From Martelella alba (lineage in GTDB: Bacteria > Pseudomonadota > Gammaproteobacteria > Enterobacterales > Enterobacteriaceae), in assembly GCF_005217455.1 (NCBI RefSeq), contig NZ_SZPQ01000009.1, forward strand, positions 124,001 through 188,000: a stretch of 64,000 nt of DNA, in the 5' to 3' direction. The translations under genes and the position numbers were made by a program. This document shows, in pieces, positions 18,222 to 27,219 of the stretch. The notes under the pieces are model-generated. The model saw only the letters and a program-made list of their open reading frames with translations, ran no database searches and was not told the origin of the DNA. Position 1 is the first letter of the stretch. Every line of letters starts with the position of its first letter.

Positions 18222-18983
18222 TTAAATTTCGCGCGCGGCCCATTTCACCATGCGCTCCCAGAGCAATCCGTAATCGGCCCATTCGTGCAGATTACCACAC
18301 CAGTGATAGACCGGATCGGTGGTATAGGCGACGGTGCGGCCTTTACCGGGTTCGGTGACCGCCAGGAACACATCGCCGCGCGTTTCCATCAGCAATTTGG
18401 CGTCGGGCTTCAAAAAGACCCGGTTGTAGCCAAGAATGATCCGCTCCGGGTCAAAGGTCACGCCCTGAAGAATCGGGTGCTCCGGCTGCAGCACATCCAG
18501 CTTGGCGCCGTCGGGGACTTCTACGCGATCGTCGATGCCGCGTTCGCAAGTGACCGGCAGCAGAGCCTCAATGGGCGTACCACCCCAAATCCCCTTGCCT
18601 TCGATACCGGAAAAGGTGGTGTAGCCGCCGGCCATGATCAGTCCGCCGCCGTTTTCCACCCATTTGCGGAAATTACCGATGCGATCCGGCCCCATCGGCA
18701 CGATACGCTCGCGGTTTCCGGGGAGCAGCGCGAAGTTATTGTAACCCACATCACTGAGGATAATGACGTCCCACTCGGCGAATTGTTCCTCCGTCATGGG
18801 GAATTCGGCGCGGATCCGGTCCGCGGACATGTGCGTTAGCGCGATACCGGGCCGGGGCGACAGGGTGTCGCGCAACACTTTGGCGGAATCCCGGTAGTAG
18901 TTGAGAATAAACGTGTCTATGCCTTTGGCGGATATCAGGGTTTCCGTTTGCGTGTCGCCGCAGTATAAAACGCGAATAGCCAT
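18222..18983 (-). CDS. Class I glutamine amidotransferase-like protein (GATase1_like)
   Basis: The 253-residue cytosolic protein begins at ATG 18983 behind AGGAGA. It resembles the GATase1_like (PF07090-type) group: VLYCGDTQTETLISAKGID at the N-terminus, WDVIILSDVGYN, GGLIMAGGYTTFSG at the nucleophile-elbow position, and a His-rich C-terminus (VYHWCGNLHEW). The elbow has no Cys where a glutaminase nucleophile would sit, so it may not be a true amidotransferase. It follows the binding-protein gene by 46 bases in the same operon. Confidence 0.7.
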   Translation of the reverse strand: MAIRVLYCGDTQTETLISAKGIDTFILNYYRDSAKVLRDTLSPRPGIALTHMSADRIRAEFPMTEEQFAEWDVIILSDVGYNNFALLPGNRERIVPMGPDRIGNFRKWVENGGGLIMAGGYTTFSGIEGKGIWGGTPIEALLPVTCERGIDDRVEVPDGAKLDVLQPEHPILQGVTFDPERIILGYNRVFLKPDAKLLMETRGDVFLAVTEPGKGRTVAYTTDPVYHWCGNLHEWADYGLLWERMVKWAAREI

Positions 18984-19029
18984 TATTTTCTCCTGTGTAC
19001 AAAAACGAGGGTGAAGCATCGGGAAAACA

Positions 19030-19938
19030 TCAACCGGCCGGCTGATTGAAACGCAGACCGTCATTGATGGTGAATTTATCCAGCCCGTTGGCTTGCATGC
19101 CCCAGGCGGTCAGGATCTTTTGATAGCTGCCGTCTTTTTTCATCTCGGTCAGCGCTCCCTGGACGGCGTCGCGTATCGCGCTATCGTTTCGGCGGAACGG
19201 CATGGCGTTATAACCGGTGCCGTACTGCTCGAAAGACAGGAGCTCCAGGCCGGCGGCATCCAGCGAAGTCTTGATGATGTAGGCGGCTATGCCGTATTGA
19301 TACATGGTGGCGTCAGCCCGGTGGGTGCGGACTTGCAAGAGGGCCTGATTGATGTCCTGAAAGACCTGGATATCGATCTTGGTGGCGCACTTTTTATTTT
19401 GTCCTTCCACCAGGCCCTGCATGACGCTGCCCTGCAAGAGCGCGACGTGCTTACCGCACAGATCGCCGATTTTCTTGATGCCGCTCGGATTGCCTTTCGC
19501 CACCACGATGGCGTTGCCGTCCGTGGAATAATCAACGAAATCCACTTCTTTTTCCCGGGCCGGCGTATCTCCCATGGCGCTAAGGGCGGTGTCGATCCTG
19601 CCCGCCTTGATAGCCGCCAGAATGCCGGGGAACTTCAGCGTTTGCCATTTAACATGCAGGCCGAGTTTGGCGGCGATGGCATTGCCCAAATCAATATCCA
19701 GCCCAACCAGGGTCAACCCGTCCTCCTTGTAGTAGGAATAGGGCGGCGAGCCGGGATCGGTGCCGATCGTGAGCGTTCCGCCCGGATGGGGCACCTTGCC
19801 GGCCAGGGCGGTGGAGGCATTGATGGTCAGCGGCTCGCCTTTGGGACCGATATGTAACTCGGCGGCGAAGGCGGCGTGAGCGCACCAGAATGTCGCGGCG
19901 ACCAGCGTTGTCCGCCAGGTATTGACGAATAAACTCAT
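19030..19938 (-). CDS. Periplasmic amino acid-binding protein (SBP family 3)
   Basis: The 302-residue product has a signal peptide (ends near AAFAAELHIG) and an SBP_bac_3 domain (LVGLDIDLGNAIAAKLGL, GRIDTALSAMGDTPAREKEV). It is encoded downstream of a SolA-like oxidase and upstream of the GATase1-like gene. It should serve the permease/ATPase encoded further upstream in the operon. A candidate LacI operator lies 66 bases before its start, overlapping the end of the oxidase gene, so it may also have its own regulated promoter. Confidence 0.88.
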   Translation of the reverse strand: MSLFVNTWRTTLVAATFWCAHAAFAAELHIGPKGEPLTINASTALAGKVPHPGGTLTIGTDPGSPPYSYYKEDGLTLVGLDIDLGNAIAAKLGLHVKWQTLKFPGILAAIKAGRIDTALSAMGDTPAREKEVDFVDYSTDGNAIVVAKGNPSGIKKIGDLCGKHVALLQGSVMQGLVEGQNKKCATKIDIQVFQDINQALLQVRTHRADATMYQYGIAAYIIKTSLDAAGLELLSFEQYGTGYNAMPFRRNDSAIRDAVQGALTEMKKDGSYQKILTAWGMQANGLDKFTINDGLRFNQPAG

Positions 19939-20003
19939 GGTGTAGACCTCTAAAGAACCGCAAACCGCGGTGGATTAACCGGCCAACTCCGACCGGGCTG
20001 TGA

Positions 20004-20015
20004 GAAATCGATTTC
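20004..20015. promoter_or_regulatory. Candidate LacI-family operator, copy 1
   Basis: The perfect palindrome GAAATCGATTTC lies between the oxidase and binding-protein genes and overlaps the oxidase stop codon. It is identical to the two copies before the permease gene. LacI regulators bind symmetric sites with a central CG, which fits. Confidence 0.7.
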
Positions 20016-21153
20016 AGAAACCTTGCCGAAAAACGCTATTAAGAGAGAAATACCGGCGGACATAAGGATCGCCGCCGCCGTCAATCAGATCGGCGACCGC
20101 CGAACCCACCGCCGGACACATTTTGAAGCCATGTCCGGAAAAACCGGCGGCGATAACGATGCGCTCGGTTTCCGGGTGGTAGTCGATAAGCGGACGATCA
20201 TCGGCGGTAAACCCGTCAAGGAACACCCCGCTGCGCACCGGCTCGGGATCCATGCCATGTAAAAGCGTCCGGGCCACTCGGCGCATAATGGCGGTGTCGG
20301 CGTAGGCCACCGTTCTGTCCACCGTGGACGGATCGATATTGCTCAGGTAATTCACCGGCGGCATGATTTTGACGGTCCAGCCATCCATACAGGGAAAGCC
20401 GGAATATTCGGTTTCCGGCGTGCGCCGGATGCAGACCGGAAAATGAGCCGGCAGGTAATCCTCGGTCCGATCGACGGCGAACCAGGTTCCCACCAGGCGA
20501 CGGGCGATAAAGCGCGGCGAAGGGACATCGATCATGCGCGTTCCCCAGGCGCCGCCGGCGACCACCACCCGATCAAAACGCTGCGTATTGCCGTCATAGG
20601 TGATATCGACCCCATCCCCGTGGGGATGGATTCGGGTGACCTCGCAGCCCTGATGCAGTGTGGCGCCGGCCGCCAGCGCGGCCTTGACGGCCGCCCGCAC
20701 CGCCAGTTCCGGTCGCAGCAGGCCGCCATCCAGATCCAATAGGGCGAATTCGCCGCCGTTGAGCCGATGCTGGGGGAAACGGGCGCGCAACGCCTGTTCA
20801 TCCAGCACTTCATGGCGCACCTGATGCTGGCGCGCGCCTTCCAGCGTGCCGTTAAGCCACTCCGCTCCCCGCTCGCCGATATACAGGCAACCGATGGGAT
20901 AATGGAATTGCCGGTCCGAGGCGGACTGTAACTCGCGCCATAATGCCAAGGAGTGTTTAAGCAGAGGAATATATTCCGCGCCTTCTTTATAGGCGAGACG
21001 GAAAATCCGCGATTCGGCGCCGTGGGCGCTGGTATCGTGCGGTACCCCCATACGATCAAAACCGGTGACTTTGTATCCGCGCCGGGCCAGTTGCCACAAC
21101 GACATGCTACCCATGGCGCCGACGCCGACCACCGCGACTGTTTGCGATGACAT
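20014..21153 (-). CDS. SolA-like FAD-dependent amino acid oxidase (N-methyl-amino-acid oxidase family)
   Basis: The 379-residue enzyme belongs to the monomeric sarcosine oxidase / N-methyltryptophan oxidase family. It has a Rossmann motif VGVGAMGSMSLWQLARRG, the family stretch AESRIFRLAYKEG and a C-terminal AAGFSGHGFKMCPAVG. It would oxidise an amine or N-alkylated amino acid with release of H2O2. In E. coli SolA a Cys about 13 residues before the IID motif binds FAD covalently. Here the aligned position appears to be Phe (in VFLDGFTADDRPLID), so the flavin is probably not held by that bond. The operon adds an importer for its substrate. Confidence 0.82.
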   Translation of the reverse strand: MSSQTVAVVGVGAMGSMSLWQLARRGYKVTGFDRMGVPHDTSAHGAESRIFRLAYKEGAEYIPLLKHSLALWRELQSASDRQFHYPIGCLYIGERGAEWLNGTLEGARQHQVRHEVLDEQALRARFPQHRLNGGEFALLDLDGGLLRPELAVRAAVKAALAAGATLHQGCEVTRIHPHGDGVDITYDGNTQRFDRVVVAGGAWGTRMIDVPSPRFIARRLVGTWFAVDRTEDYLPAHFPVCIRRTPETEYSGFPCMDGWTVKIMPPVNYLSNIDPSTVDRTVAYADTAIMRRVARTLLHGMDPEPVRSGVFLDGFTADDRPLIDYHPETERIVIAAGFSGHGFKMCPAVGSAVADLIDGGGDPYVRRYFSLNSVFRQGF

Positions 21154-21197
21154 AACGATCTCCTGTGCAAAACAAACGGTTGAAGAAAACGCGCGTG

Positions 21198-22019
21198 TTA
21201 TTTGATTTTCGACAGAAACGCGCGTGTCCGCGCCTGTGCCGGGGCATTGAGCAACTGCGCGCTGGGCCCTTCCTCGACGATCCGGCCATGATCCATAAAC
21301 ACCACCCGATTGCTGACCTGACGGGTAAATCCCATCTCATGGGTCACTACCACCATGGTCATGCCCTGCCGGGCCAACTGCGTCATGACCGACAGCACTT
21401 CATGGACCAGTTCCGGGTCCAGGGCCGAGGTCGGTTCATCGAACAACAGGACTTTAGGCTGCATGGCGATGGCGCGGGCGATGGCGACACGCTGTTGCTG
21501 ACCGCCCGACATCTGCGTCGGGCGACGATGGGCGAAACTGTCCATGCCGACCGAGGCCAGTACCGCCGTGGCGTTTTCTTCCGCCTGACGGCGGGAGATT
21601 TTCAACACATGGCGCATCGCCAGGGTGACGTTATCCAGAGCGCTCAGATGCGGAAACAGATTGAATCGCTGAAATACCATGCACATCGCCGCCCGCTGAC
21701 GGGCGAAGGCGGGTGGCGGAAGTTCCCACAACACGCCGTTTTTTTCCTGGCAGCCGAAGCGTTCGCCGTCCAGCCAGACACCGCCGCTGTCGGGTAATTC
21801 CAGGAAATTCAGGCACCGCAGAAAGGTGCTTTTGCCGGATCCGGACGGGCCGATGATGCATACCACTTCACCGCGATCGACATTCAGGGACACATCGGTC
21901 AGCACCTGATTGGCGCCAAAGCTTTTGCAAATGTCCCGCGCGCAAAGCATGGGGCGTTTCGGGGCGGAGGATTGCGCCGTATCTTTTTCGGGAGAGAGCA
22001 GGGCGGCCATCATCATCAC
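21198..22019 (-). CDS. Polar amino acid ABC importer ATPase (HisP/GlnQ type)
   Basis: The 273-residue ATPase has Walker [11 protein letters not shown]-loop [12 protein letters not shown], signature [14 protein letters not shown], Walker [15 protein letters not shown] and switch VTHEMGF. Its start overlaps the permease stop by four bases; several Met codons there leave the exact start open. It powers the permease encoded just upstream. Because the importer at 9-11.5 kb lacks an ATPase, this subunit could in principle serve both, which is speculation. Confidence 0.92.
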   Translation of the reverse strand: MMMMAALLSPEKDTAQSSAPKRPMLCARDICKSFGANQVLTDVSLNVDRGEVVCIIGPSGSGKSTFLRCLNFLELPDSGGVWLDGERFGCQEKNGVLWELPPPAFARQRAAMCMVFQRFNLFPHLSALDNVTLAMRHVLKISRRQAEENATAVLASVGMDSFAHRRPTQMSGGQQQRVAIARAIAMQPKVLLFDEPTSALDPELVHEVLSVMTQLARQGMTMVVVTHEMGFTRQVSNRVVFMDHGRIVEEGPSAQLLNAPAQARTRAFLSKIK

Positions 22020-22894
22020 ACCCCCGTCTCGGAAAGCAAATTGTGGGCAGTCTTGCCCTCCAGGTGCCGCTCAAGCCAATATTGCAGGCCGGAGGCCACC
22101 GTGGTGAGGATGAGATACCATATCGACGCCACCACCAGCAATTCGATGACATGGAAATTACGGGCGTAAATGTCTTCGGATCGCGTCAACAGTTCCTGGG
22201 CGCCGATAACCGACACCAGCGAAGTGTTTTTCAACATGCCGATAATCTGATTGGCGGTGGGCGGCGTGATGATCCGCAAAGCCTGCGGAAAGACCACATG
22301 GGTCATCACTTTGGTCCGGCTAAGCCCCAGACTGTGCGCGGCTTCGGTCTGTCCGCTGTCAACGGCATTCAGACCGGCCCGGACGATTTCCGCCATATAG
22401 GCGCCTTCGTTTAGTCCCAGTCCCAACACCGCGGCGATAAACGGCGTTATCAGGGCATTCACCGAAATTTGCCAACTGCCGAAACCAACGACCGGGAAAA
22501 CCAGGGCGATATTGAACCAGAAAATTAACTGCACCAGCAGCGGGGTGCCGCGAAACAGCCAAATATACAGCGCGGCGGCGCCATTCACCACGCGGTAGCG
22601 GGAAATGGACATGGTGGCCAGCAAGGTGCCGAGGATGATGCCCGCCAGCATGGAAAGCACGGTAAGCTGTAACGTCATCACCAGACCATTCAAAATAGCC
22701 GGATGGAAGAAAAAAGCGGCCGTCACCGGCCAGTTGATCGCCCCGCTGATAACGATACGGATGATAAGCAGCAATATAAGGATGCTTATCAGCGCGGTAA
22801 TGATCAGGCGTTTATTACGGCCCGGGATACGGGGTTTGCCGGAGATATAGACCTGAGGAATACCCGTGTCGGTTAAAAAAGTTTTCGTCGTCAC
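22016..22894 (-). CDS. Polar amino acid ABC importer permease
   Basis: This 292-residue permease has a hydrophilic N-terminal extension of about 25 residues and membrane segments from about residue 30. The EAA loop includes [20 protein letters not shown]. Only one permease gene is present, so it probably acts as a homodimer. It is the first gene of the leftward operon permease-ATPase-oxidase-SBP-GATase1-LacI. Two palindromic candidate operators lie 45 and 112 bases upstream of its start. Confidence 0.9.
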   Translation of the reverse strand: MTTKTFLTDTGIPQVYISGKPRIPGRNKRLIITALISILILLLIIRIVISGAINWPVTAAFFFHPAILNGLVMTLQLTVLSMLAGIILGTLLATMSISRYRVVNGAAALYIWLFRGTPLLVQLIFWFNIALVFPVVGFGSWQISVNALITPFIAAVLGLGLNEGAYMAEIVRAGLNAVDSGQTEAAHSLGLSRTKVMTHVVFPQALRIITPPTANQIIGMLKNTSLVSVIGAQELLTRSEDIYARNFHVIELLVVASIWYLILTTVASGLQYWLERHLEGKTAHNLLSETGV

Positions 22895-22938
22895 TCGCTA
22901 CCTCGCTTGCTAGAGGAGAAAGGTAATCCCGAGTGTCA

Positions 22939-22950
22939 GAAATCGATTTC
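22939..22950. promoter_or_regulatory. Candidate LacI-family operator, copy 2
   Basis: The palindrome GAAATCGATTTC starts 45 bases upstream of the permease ATG. With the copy at 23006 it forms a pair 67 bp apart centre to centre, a spacing that would allow looping or cooperative repression. Confidence 0.75.
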
Positions 22951-23005
22951 TCAGGATGGCGAATTTTCACAGAAATTTGTCGTATAAGCATGATGGAGGA
23001 TATTA

Positions 23006-23017
23006 GAAATCGATTTC
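23006..23017. promoter_or_regulatory. Candidate LacI-family operator, copy 3
   Basis: This is identical to the other two copies, with extra symmetric A/T flanks (AGAAATCGATTTCT). It is the most upstream of the two sites before the permease. The rest of the gap to 23478 is AT-rich and shows no gene that I can support. Confidence 0.75.
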
Positions 23018-23478
23018 TTGTCAATACGGTCCCGACGGCCGTAGACCGCTAAAAGGCAAAGGTGACCAGGGGTTTGTGTTGGAGTAAACCGGTGTACATA
23101 AAATATTCATCCAGACAGAGGGGGGATTACAGTGGCGATAAGTTATGTATCATTGCATTAACATTGTGATTACATCAAATTTGACTAAAATGTGACATGG
23201 ATAAATCACACATGATTTAATTTCATTAAATTCAATTGGTTATATTTTATTTGTCACGAAGGCCAGTGCGGATCATTTTCCAATGATAACTGTGATGGTC
23301 ATCAAAATTTCTTATTTTTTTAACATGGGTAAATGGGTAGGGTTAAGGCGGGGGCCTTCACCGATTATAATTAAACGGAGTCCGATCCGGTTTATGTGCT
23401 GGCGGAGTTCGTCGAGCGAGTCTTTGCGGCGCCGCGCCGTCAAGACATATGCGGGCGCCTCCGCCATTCCCTTACGAC

Positions 23479-24627
23479 TTACCATGCCTGGCGGTATAAT
23501 GCCTCGATATCCTCCAGGCTGGCTTCCCGCGGATTGCCGCCGGTACAGACATCCGCCAAAGCCGCCTGGGCCAGCGCCGGAATATCCGCCTCCCGCACCC
23601 CTACCGTTCGCAGGTTCTCCGGGATCCCCACATCGCGATTGAGGTCAAACACCGCCTGCACGGCCGCGCCGCGGGCGTGCTCCAGACTCAGACGCTCCAC
23701 AAAAACACCCATCGCGCGGGCGATATCGCGAAATTTCTCGCCGGTATCGGCGGCGTTGTAGCGCATCACATAAGGCAGCAGAATGGCGTTGGCCACACCG
23801 TGAGGGGTATCGTAAAACGCCCCCAGCGGATGCGCCATACCGTGCACCAGTCCAAGCCCGACATTGGAAAAACCCATGCCGGCCACGTATTGGCCCAGAG
23901 CCATGGCCTCGCCGGCGTTTTTATCGCCGGCCACCGAACCACGCAGCGCGCCGGCGATAATCTCAATGGCCTTAATGTGCAGCGCATCGGTTAGCGCCCA
24001 GGCGCCGCGGGTGATGTAACCCTCAATGGCGTGGGTCAGGGCGTCCACGCCGGTGGCGGCTTTCAACGCCGGCGGCATGCCGTCCATCATATCGGCGTCG
24101 ATGAATGCGGCGGCCGGGATATCATGGGGATCGACGCAGACGAATTTACGGCGGCGCTCCTCATCGGTGATCACATAATTGATGGTGACCTCCGCCGCGG
24201 TGCCCGCCGTGGTCGGCACCGCCATAATCGGCACGCTGGACCGGCGGGTGGGCGACAGCCCCTCCAGGCTTCGCACATCGGAGAACTCGGGATTATTGTG
24301 GATGATACCGATTGCCTTACAGGTGTCTTGGGGCGAACCGCCGCCGATGGCGATCAGATAGTCCGCGCCGCTTTTCTCGAACGCCGCCAGCCCTTCGCGC
24401 ACCACGGCAATGGTAGGGTTCGGCACCACGCCGGTAAAACTGTCCCAGGCCAGTCCGGCCTCATCCAACCGGTCGGTGACCTTGGCCGCCGCGCCGCAGG
24501 CCATGAGATTTTTATCGGTTACAATCAGCGCCTTGCCATAACCCCGTCTCTTGACCTCATCGGCCAGCGACGCCACCGCGCCGCGGCCGAACCAGGCCGT
24601 TTCATTAAGGATCATTCTGTTAGCCAT
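23479..24627 (-). CDS. fucO: Lactaldehyde reductase (1,2-propanediol oxidoreductase)
   Basis: FucO reduces L-lactaldehyde to L-1,2-propanediol in anaerobic fucose breakdown. The 382-residue protein belongs to the iron-dependent alcohol dehydrogenases. It has the NAD-binding GGGSPQDTCKAIG, the metal ligands in DALTHAIEGY and in GLVHGMAHPLGAFYDTPHG, and a normal length. It lies 28 bases downstream of fucA in the leftward fucAO operon, as in E. coli, and TTTCTCCTG (AGGAGA in the gene direction) precedes the start. Confidence 0.95.
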   Translation of the reverse strand: MANRMILNETAWFGRGAVASLADEVKRRGYGKALIVTDKNLMACGAAAKVTDRLDEAGLAWDSFTGVVPNPTIAVVREGLAAFEKSGADYLIAIGGGSPQDTCKAIGIIHNNPEFSDVRSLEGLSPTRRSSVPIMAVPTTAGTAAEVTINYVITDEERRRKFVCVDPHDIPAAAFIDADMMDGMPPALKAATGVDALTHAIEGYITRGAWALTDALHIKAIEIIAGALRGSVAGDKNAGEAMALGQYVAGMGFSNVGLGLVHGMAHPLGAFYDTPHGVANAILLPYVMRYNAADTGEKFRDIARAMGVFVERLSLEHARGAAVQAVFDLNRDVGIPENLRTVGVREADIPALAQAALADVCTGGNPREASLEDIEALYRQAW

Positions 24628-24655
24628 TGTTTTCTCCTGTCATCGGTCCTTGCGG

Positions 24656-25303
24656 CTATTCCTCAATCCGCAAACCGTAGGTTTTGAACTTTTCCAGCAC
24701 AATGGCGATGGATTCGTCATCCAATACCGGGACCGGGTCCTGAATCGTCAGCGTCGTAAGATAAAGCTGCGCCAGGACTTCCACTTCCTGCGCCAGCCAC
24801 AGGGCTTTCTCCAAATTGGTTTCGCAGCCGATATAGCCATGATGCTGCAAGAGGGTGGCCTTGCGATTTTTTAACGCCGCCGCGACCTGAACCGAGAGCT
24901 CACGGGTCCCGAAGGTGGCGTAGGGGGCGCAGGGAATGGAGTTGCCGCCGGCCACCGCAATCATATAGTGAATGGCCGGAATGGGGCGGTTGAGGATGGA
25001 GACGGCGGTGCAATGCACGGCATGGTTGTGAATGACCGCATGGGCGTCCGGCCGGGCCTGATAGGCGGCCATATGAAATCGCCATTCGCTGGATGGCAGT
25101 TTACCCTCTTCGTGCCGGCCATCGGCATCGATATACACGATGTGCGATTCGGTCAATTTTTCATAAGGAATGCCGGTCGGCGTGATCAGCATCCCATCCC
25201 GATAGCGGACGCTGACATTGCCCGCCGTCCCCTGGTTCAACCCGAGGCGGGTCATGGCGAGGCAGGTATCGATAATCTGCCGCGCCAGGATTGCTCTTTC
25301 CAT
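24656..25303 (-). CDS. fucA: L-fuculose-1-phosphate aldolase
   Basis: FucA is a class II zinc aldolase that cleaves L-fuculose 1-phosphate to dihydroxyacetone phosphate and L-lactaldehyde. At 215 residues it has the E. coli length. It shows GTAGNVSVRYRDG, the Glu of LPSSEWRFH, zinc ligands in VIHNHAVHC and LLQHHGY, and the C-terminal KTYGLRIEE. It is the first gene of the leftward fucAO unit, divergent from fucPIKUR across a 567-base control region. Confidence 0.97.
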   Translation of the reverse strand: MERAILARQIIDTCLAMTRLGLNQGTAGNVSVRYRDGMLITPTGIPYEKLTESHIVYIDADGRHEEGKLPSSEWRFHMAAYQARPDAHAVIHNHAVHCTAVSILNRPIPAIHYMIAVAGGNSIPCAPYATFGTRELSVQVAAALKNRKATLLQHHGYIGCETNLEKALWLAQEVEVLAQLYLTTLTIQDPVPVLDDESIAIVLEKFKTYGLRIEE

Positions 25304-25434
25304 TATTTACCTCTCTGTATGATAACCCATGCGCACAACCCTGCTTTGTTGCGCTTATGCCCAATCTTGTCAGTCGAAAATAGAATGCCATCATCGGATG
25401 CTATTTAAATAAGGGAAACTTTCTCGTGTTAATT

Positions 25435-25450
25435 TGTGACGGATATCAAC
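25435..25450. promoter_or_regulatory. Weak CRP-like site on the fucA side
   Basis: TGTGA-CGGATA-TCAAC matches the CRP half-site pattern TGTGA-N6-TCACA at eight of ten core positions. It lies 132 bases upstream of the fucA start. It is a weaker candidate than the sites at 25651 and 25691. Confidence 0.4.
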
Positions 25451-25526
25451 TCTTGCGTCTAATTATCACCGCTGGTCAAGAAAATAGTGATAATAAAAAT
25501 GTCCGTTTGGGTTGACTGAATTTAAA

Positions 25527-25632
25527 ACGGTCAAAATTCTGAAAAAACAATGGAATTGACCGTTTTCAAGGCAAAAAAATAAATCGGTCATTCATCGCGT
25601 GGGTTTGCATTTAATTTTGTCGCAAACGGTCA
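25527..25632. promoter_or_regulatory. Cluster of CGGTCA elements, candidate FucR binding region
   Basis: The hexamer-like element (A/T)CGGTCA occurs at 25527-25533, inverted at 25557-25563 (TGACCGT), and again at 25584-25590 and 25626-25632. The first pair forms the longer inverted repeat AAAACGGTCAA / TTGACCGTTTT. The last two are 42 bp apart, about four helical turns. DeoR-type regulators often bind repeated elements of this sort. Assignment to FucR is inference from position in the divergent fucA-fucP promoter. Confidence 0.5.
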
Positions 25633-25650
25633 TGATTTAATGAAATTAAA

Positions 25651-25666
25651 AGTGATCGTAATCACA
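25651..25666. promoter_or_regulatory. Strong CRP-cAMP binding site in the fuc control region
   Basis: AGTGA-TCGTAA-TCACA matches the CRP consensus core at nine of ten positions with correct six-base spacing. The fuc regulon is under catabolite control in E. coli, which fits. It lies about 205 bases upstream of the fucP start. Confidence 0.72.
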
Positions 25667-25690
25667 GAATAAGTTCAGCATGACGATAAT

Positions 25691-25706
25691 TGTGACTGAG
25701 CTCATA
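25691..25706. promoter_or_regulatory. Second CRP-like site in the fuc control region
   Basis: TGTGA-CTGAGC-TCATA matches nine of ten core positions with correct spacing. It lies 40 bp, about four helical turns, downstream of the site at 25651, nearer fucP. The stretch up to 25870 holds no gene. Confidence 0.6.
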
Positions 25707-25870
25707 TTACCGCGGCTTTTTTATTTGAGAATGAACCCACGAGTTCATTTACAAGACAGGCTGGCAAGCGCGCACAGCGACCTGAACTCTTGAGTAATAC
25801 GCGGTTTGTACCGGCCAGCAGCCGCAAAGACACGGGTTGTTGAAAACGCTTCTTATTTTACGAGGACGCT

Positions 25871-27181
25871 ATGGGCAATATTTCTATTCAATCGCAAAAC
25901 TACCGGGTCGCCGCCGGAGAGCGAAGCAAAAGCTATGTTATTCCGTTCGCTTTGCTCTGCTCGCTGTTTTTTCTCTGGGCGGTTGCGAATAATCTTAACG
26001 ATATCCTGTTGCCACAATTCCAACAGGCTTTTACTTTAAATAACTTCCAGGCTGGGCTTATTCAGTCTTCATTTTACTTCGGCTACTTTGTGATTCCCAT
26101 CCCCGCCGGTATTCTCATGAAAAAAATGAGCTATAAAGCAGGGATAATCACCGGCTTATTGTTTTACGCTATCGGCGCGGCCTTATTCTGGCCAGCCGCG
26201 CAGGGGATGGATTATACCTTGTTCTTGCTAGGTTTATTTATTATCGCCGCCGGCCTTGGTTGCCTGGAAACCGCCGCCAACCCCTTTGTCACGGTATTGG
26301 GACCGGAGGAAGGGGGACATTTTCGCCTGAATCTGGCGCAAACCTTCAATTCATTGGGCGCCATTATCGCGGTGGTGTTCGGGCAAAGTCTGATTCTGGC
26401 GCATGTACCGCACCAGCCGCAGGCGGTACTGGACAAAATGGCGCCGACGCAGTTAAGCGCCTACAAACATAGCCTGGTGCTGGCGGTGCAAACTCCCTAC
26501 ATGATTATCGTGGCGGTGGTGCTGGTCGTGGCTTTGTTTATCATGTTCACCACCTTTCCGGCCATACAAAGCGACAGCCATGATGACTCAGGGCAGGGAT
26601 CATTCGTCGCCTCGCTGGGTCGGCTGGCGCATATTCGTCATTGGCGTTGGGCGGTGCTGGCGCAATTTTGCTATGTGGGCGCGCAAACCGCCTGCTGGAG
26701 TTATCTGATCCGCTACGCCATTGAAGAAATTCCTGGCATGACACCCGGTTTCGCCGCCAATTATCTGACCGGCACCATGGTGTGCTTTTTCATTGGCCGC
26801 TTCACCGGCACCTGGCTTATCCGCCGCTTCGCGCCCTATAAGGTGCTGGCCGCCTATGCCCTGATCGCCATGATCCTGTGTCTGGTATCCGCCCTGGCCG
26901 GCGGCCATATCGGTTTGCTGGCGTTGACCCTGTGCAGCGCGTTCATGTCAATTCAATACCCGACCATTTTTTCCCTTGGCATCAAGCAGCTCGGCCAGGA
27001 TACCAAGTACGGATCGTCTTTTATTGTGATGACCATTATCGGCGGCGGTATCGTCACGCCGGTAATGGGCTATGTCAGCGATGCGGCGGGACGGATCCCC
27101 ACCGCCGAACTGGTGCCGGCCCTGTGTTTCGCCGTCATCTTCATCTTTGCCCGTTTCCGCTCGCAAGCGGCGACCTGTTAA
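25871..27181 (+). CDS. fucP: L-fucose:H+ symporter
   Basis: FucP imports L-fucose with a proton across the inner membrane. The 436-residue protein has the FHS-family MFS pattern: AVANNLNDILLPQFQQAF with the conserved Asn-Asp in TM1, YFVIPIPAGILMKKMSYKAG, and the inner cleft residues around GLGCLETAANPFVTVLGPE. Twelve membrane segments are visible. It is first in the rightward fucPIKUR operon, and ACGAGGACG precedes the ATG. Confidence 0.96.
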   Translation: MGNISIQSQNYRVAAGERSKSYVIPFALLCSLFFLWAVANNLNDILLPQFQQAFTLNNFQAGLIQSSFYFGYFVIPIPAGILMKKMSYKAGIITGLLFYAIGAALFWPAAQGMDYTLFLLGLFIIAAGLGCLETAANPFVTVLGPEEGGHFRLNLAQTFNSLGAIIAVVFGQSLILAHVPHQPQAVLDKMAPTQLSAYKHSLVLAVQTPYMIIVAVVLVVALFIMFTTFPAIQSDSHDDSGQGSFVASLGRLAHIRHWRWAVLAQFCYVGAQTACWSYLIRYAIEEIPGMTPGFAANYLTGTMVCFFIGRFTGTWLIRRFAPYKVLAAYALIAMILCLVSALAGGHIGLLALTLCSAFMSIQYPTIFSLGIKQLGQDTKYGSSFIVMTIIGGGIVTPVMGYVSDAAGRIPTAELVPALCFAVIFIFARFRSQAATC

Positions 27182-27219
27182 TAACGACTTCCACGGATTT
27201 ACCATAAGAGGAACCTGTC

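Noticed and set aside
23190-23211. TGTGA and TCACA elements as a CRP site upstream of the LacI-controlled operon
   Set aside because: The half-sites are ten bases apart, not six, so the spacing is wrong for CRP.
23283-23642. Rightward frame before and over the fucO end
   Set aside because: It overlaps the fucO coding sequence and shows no family features.
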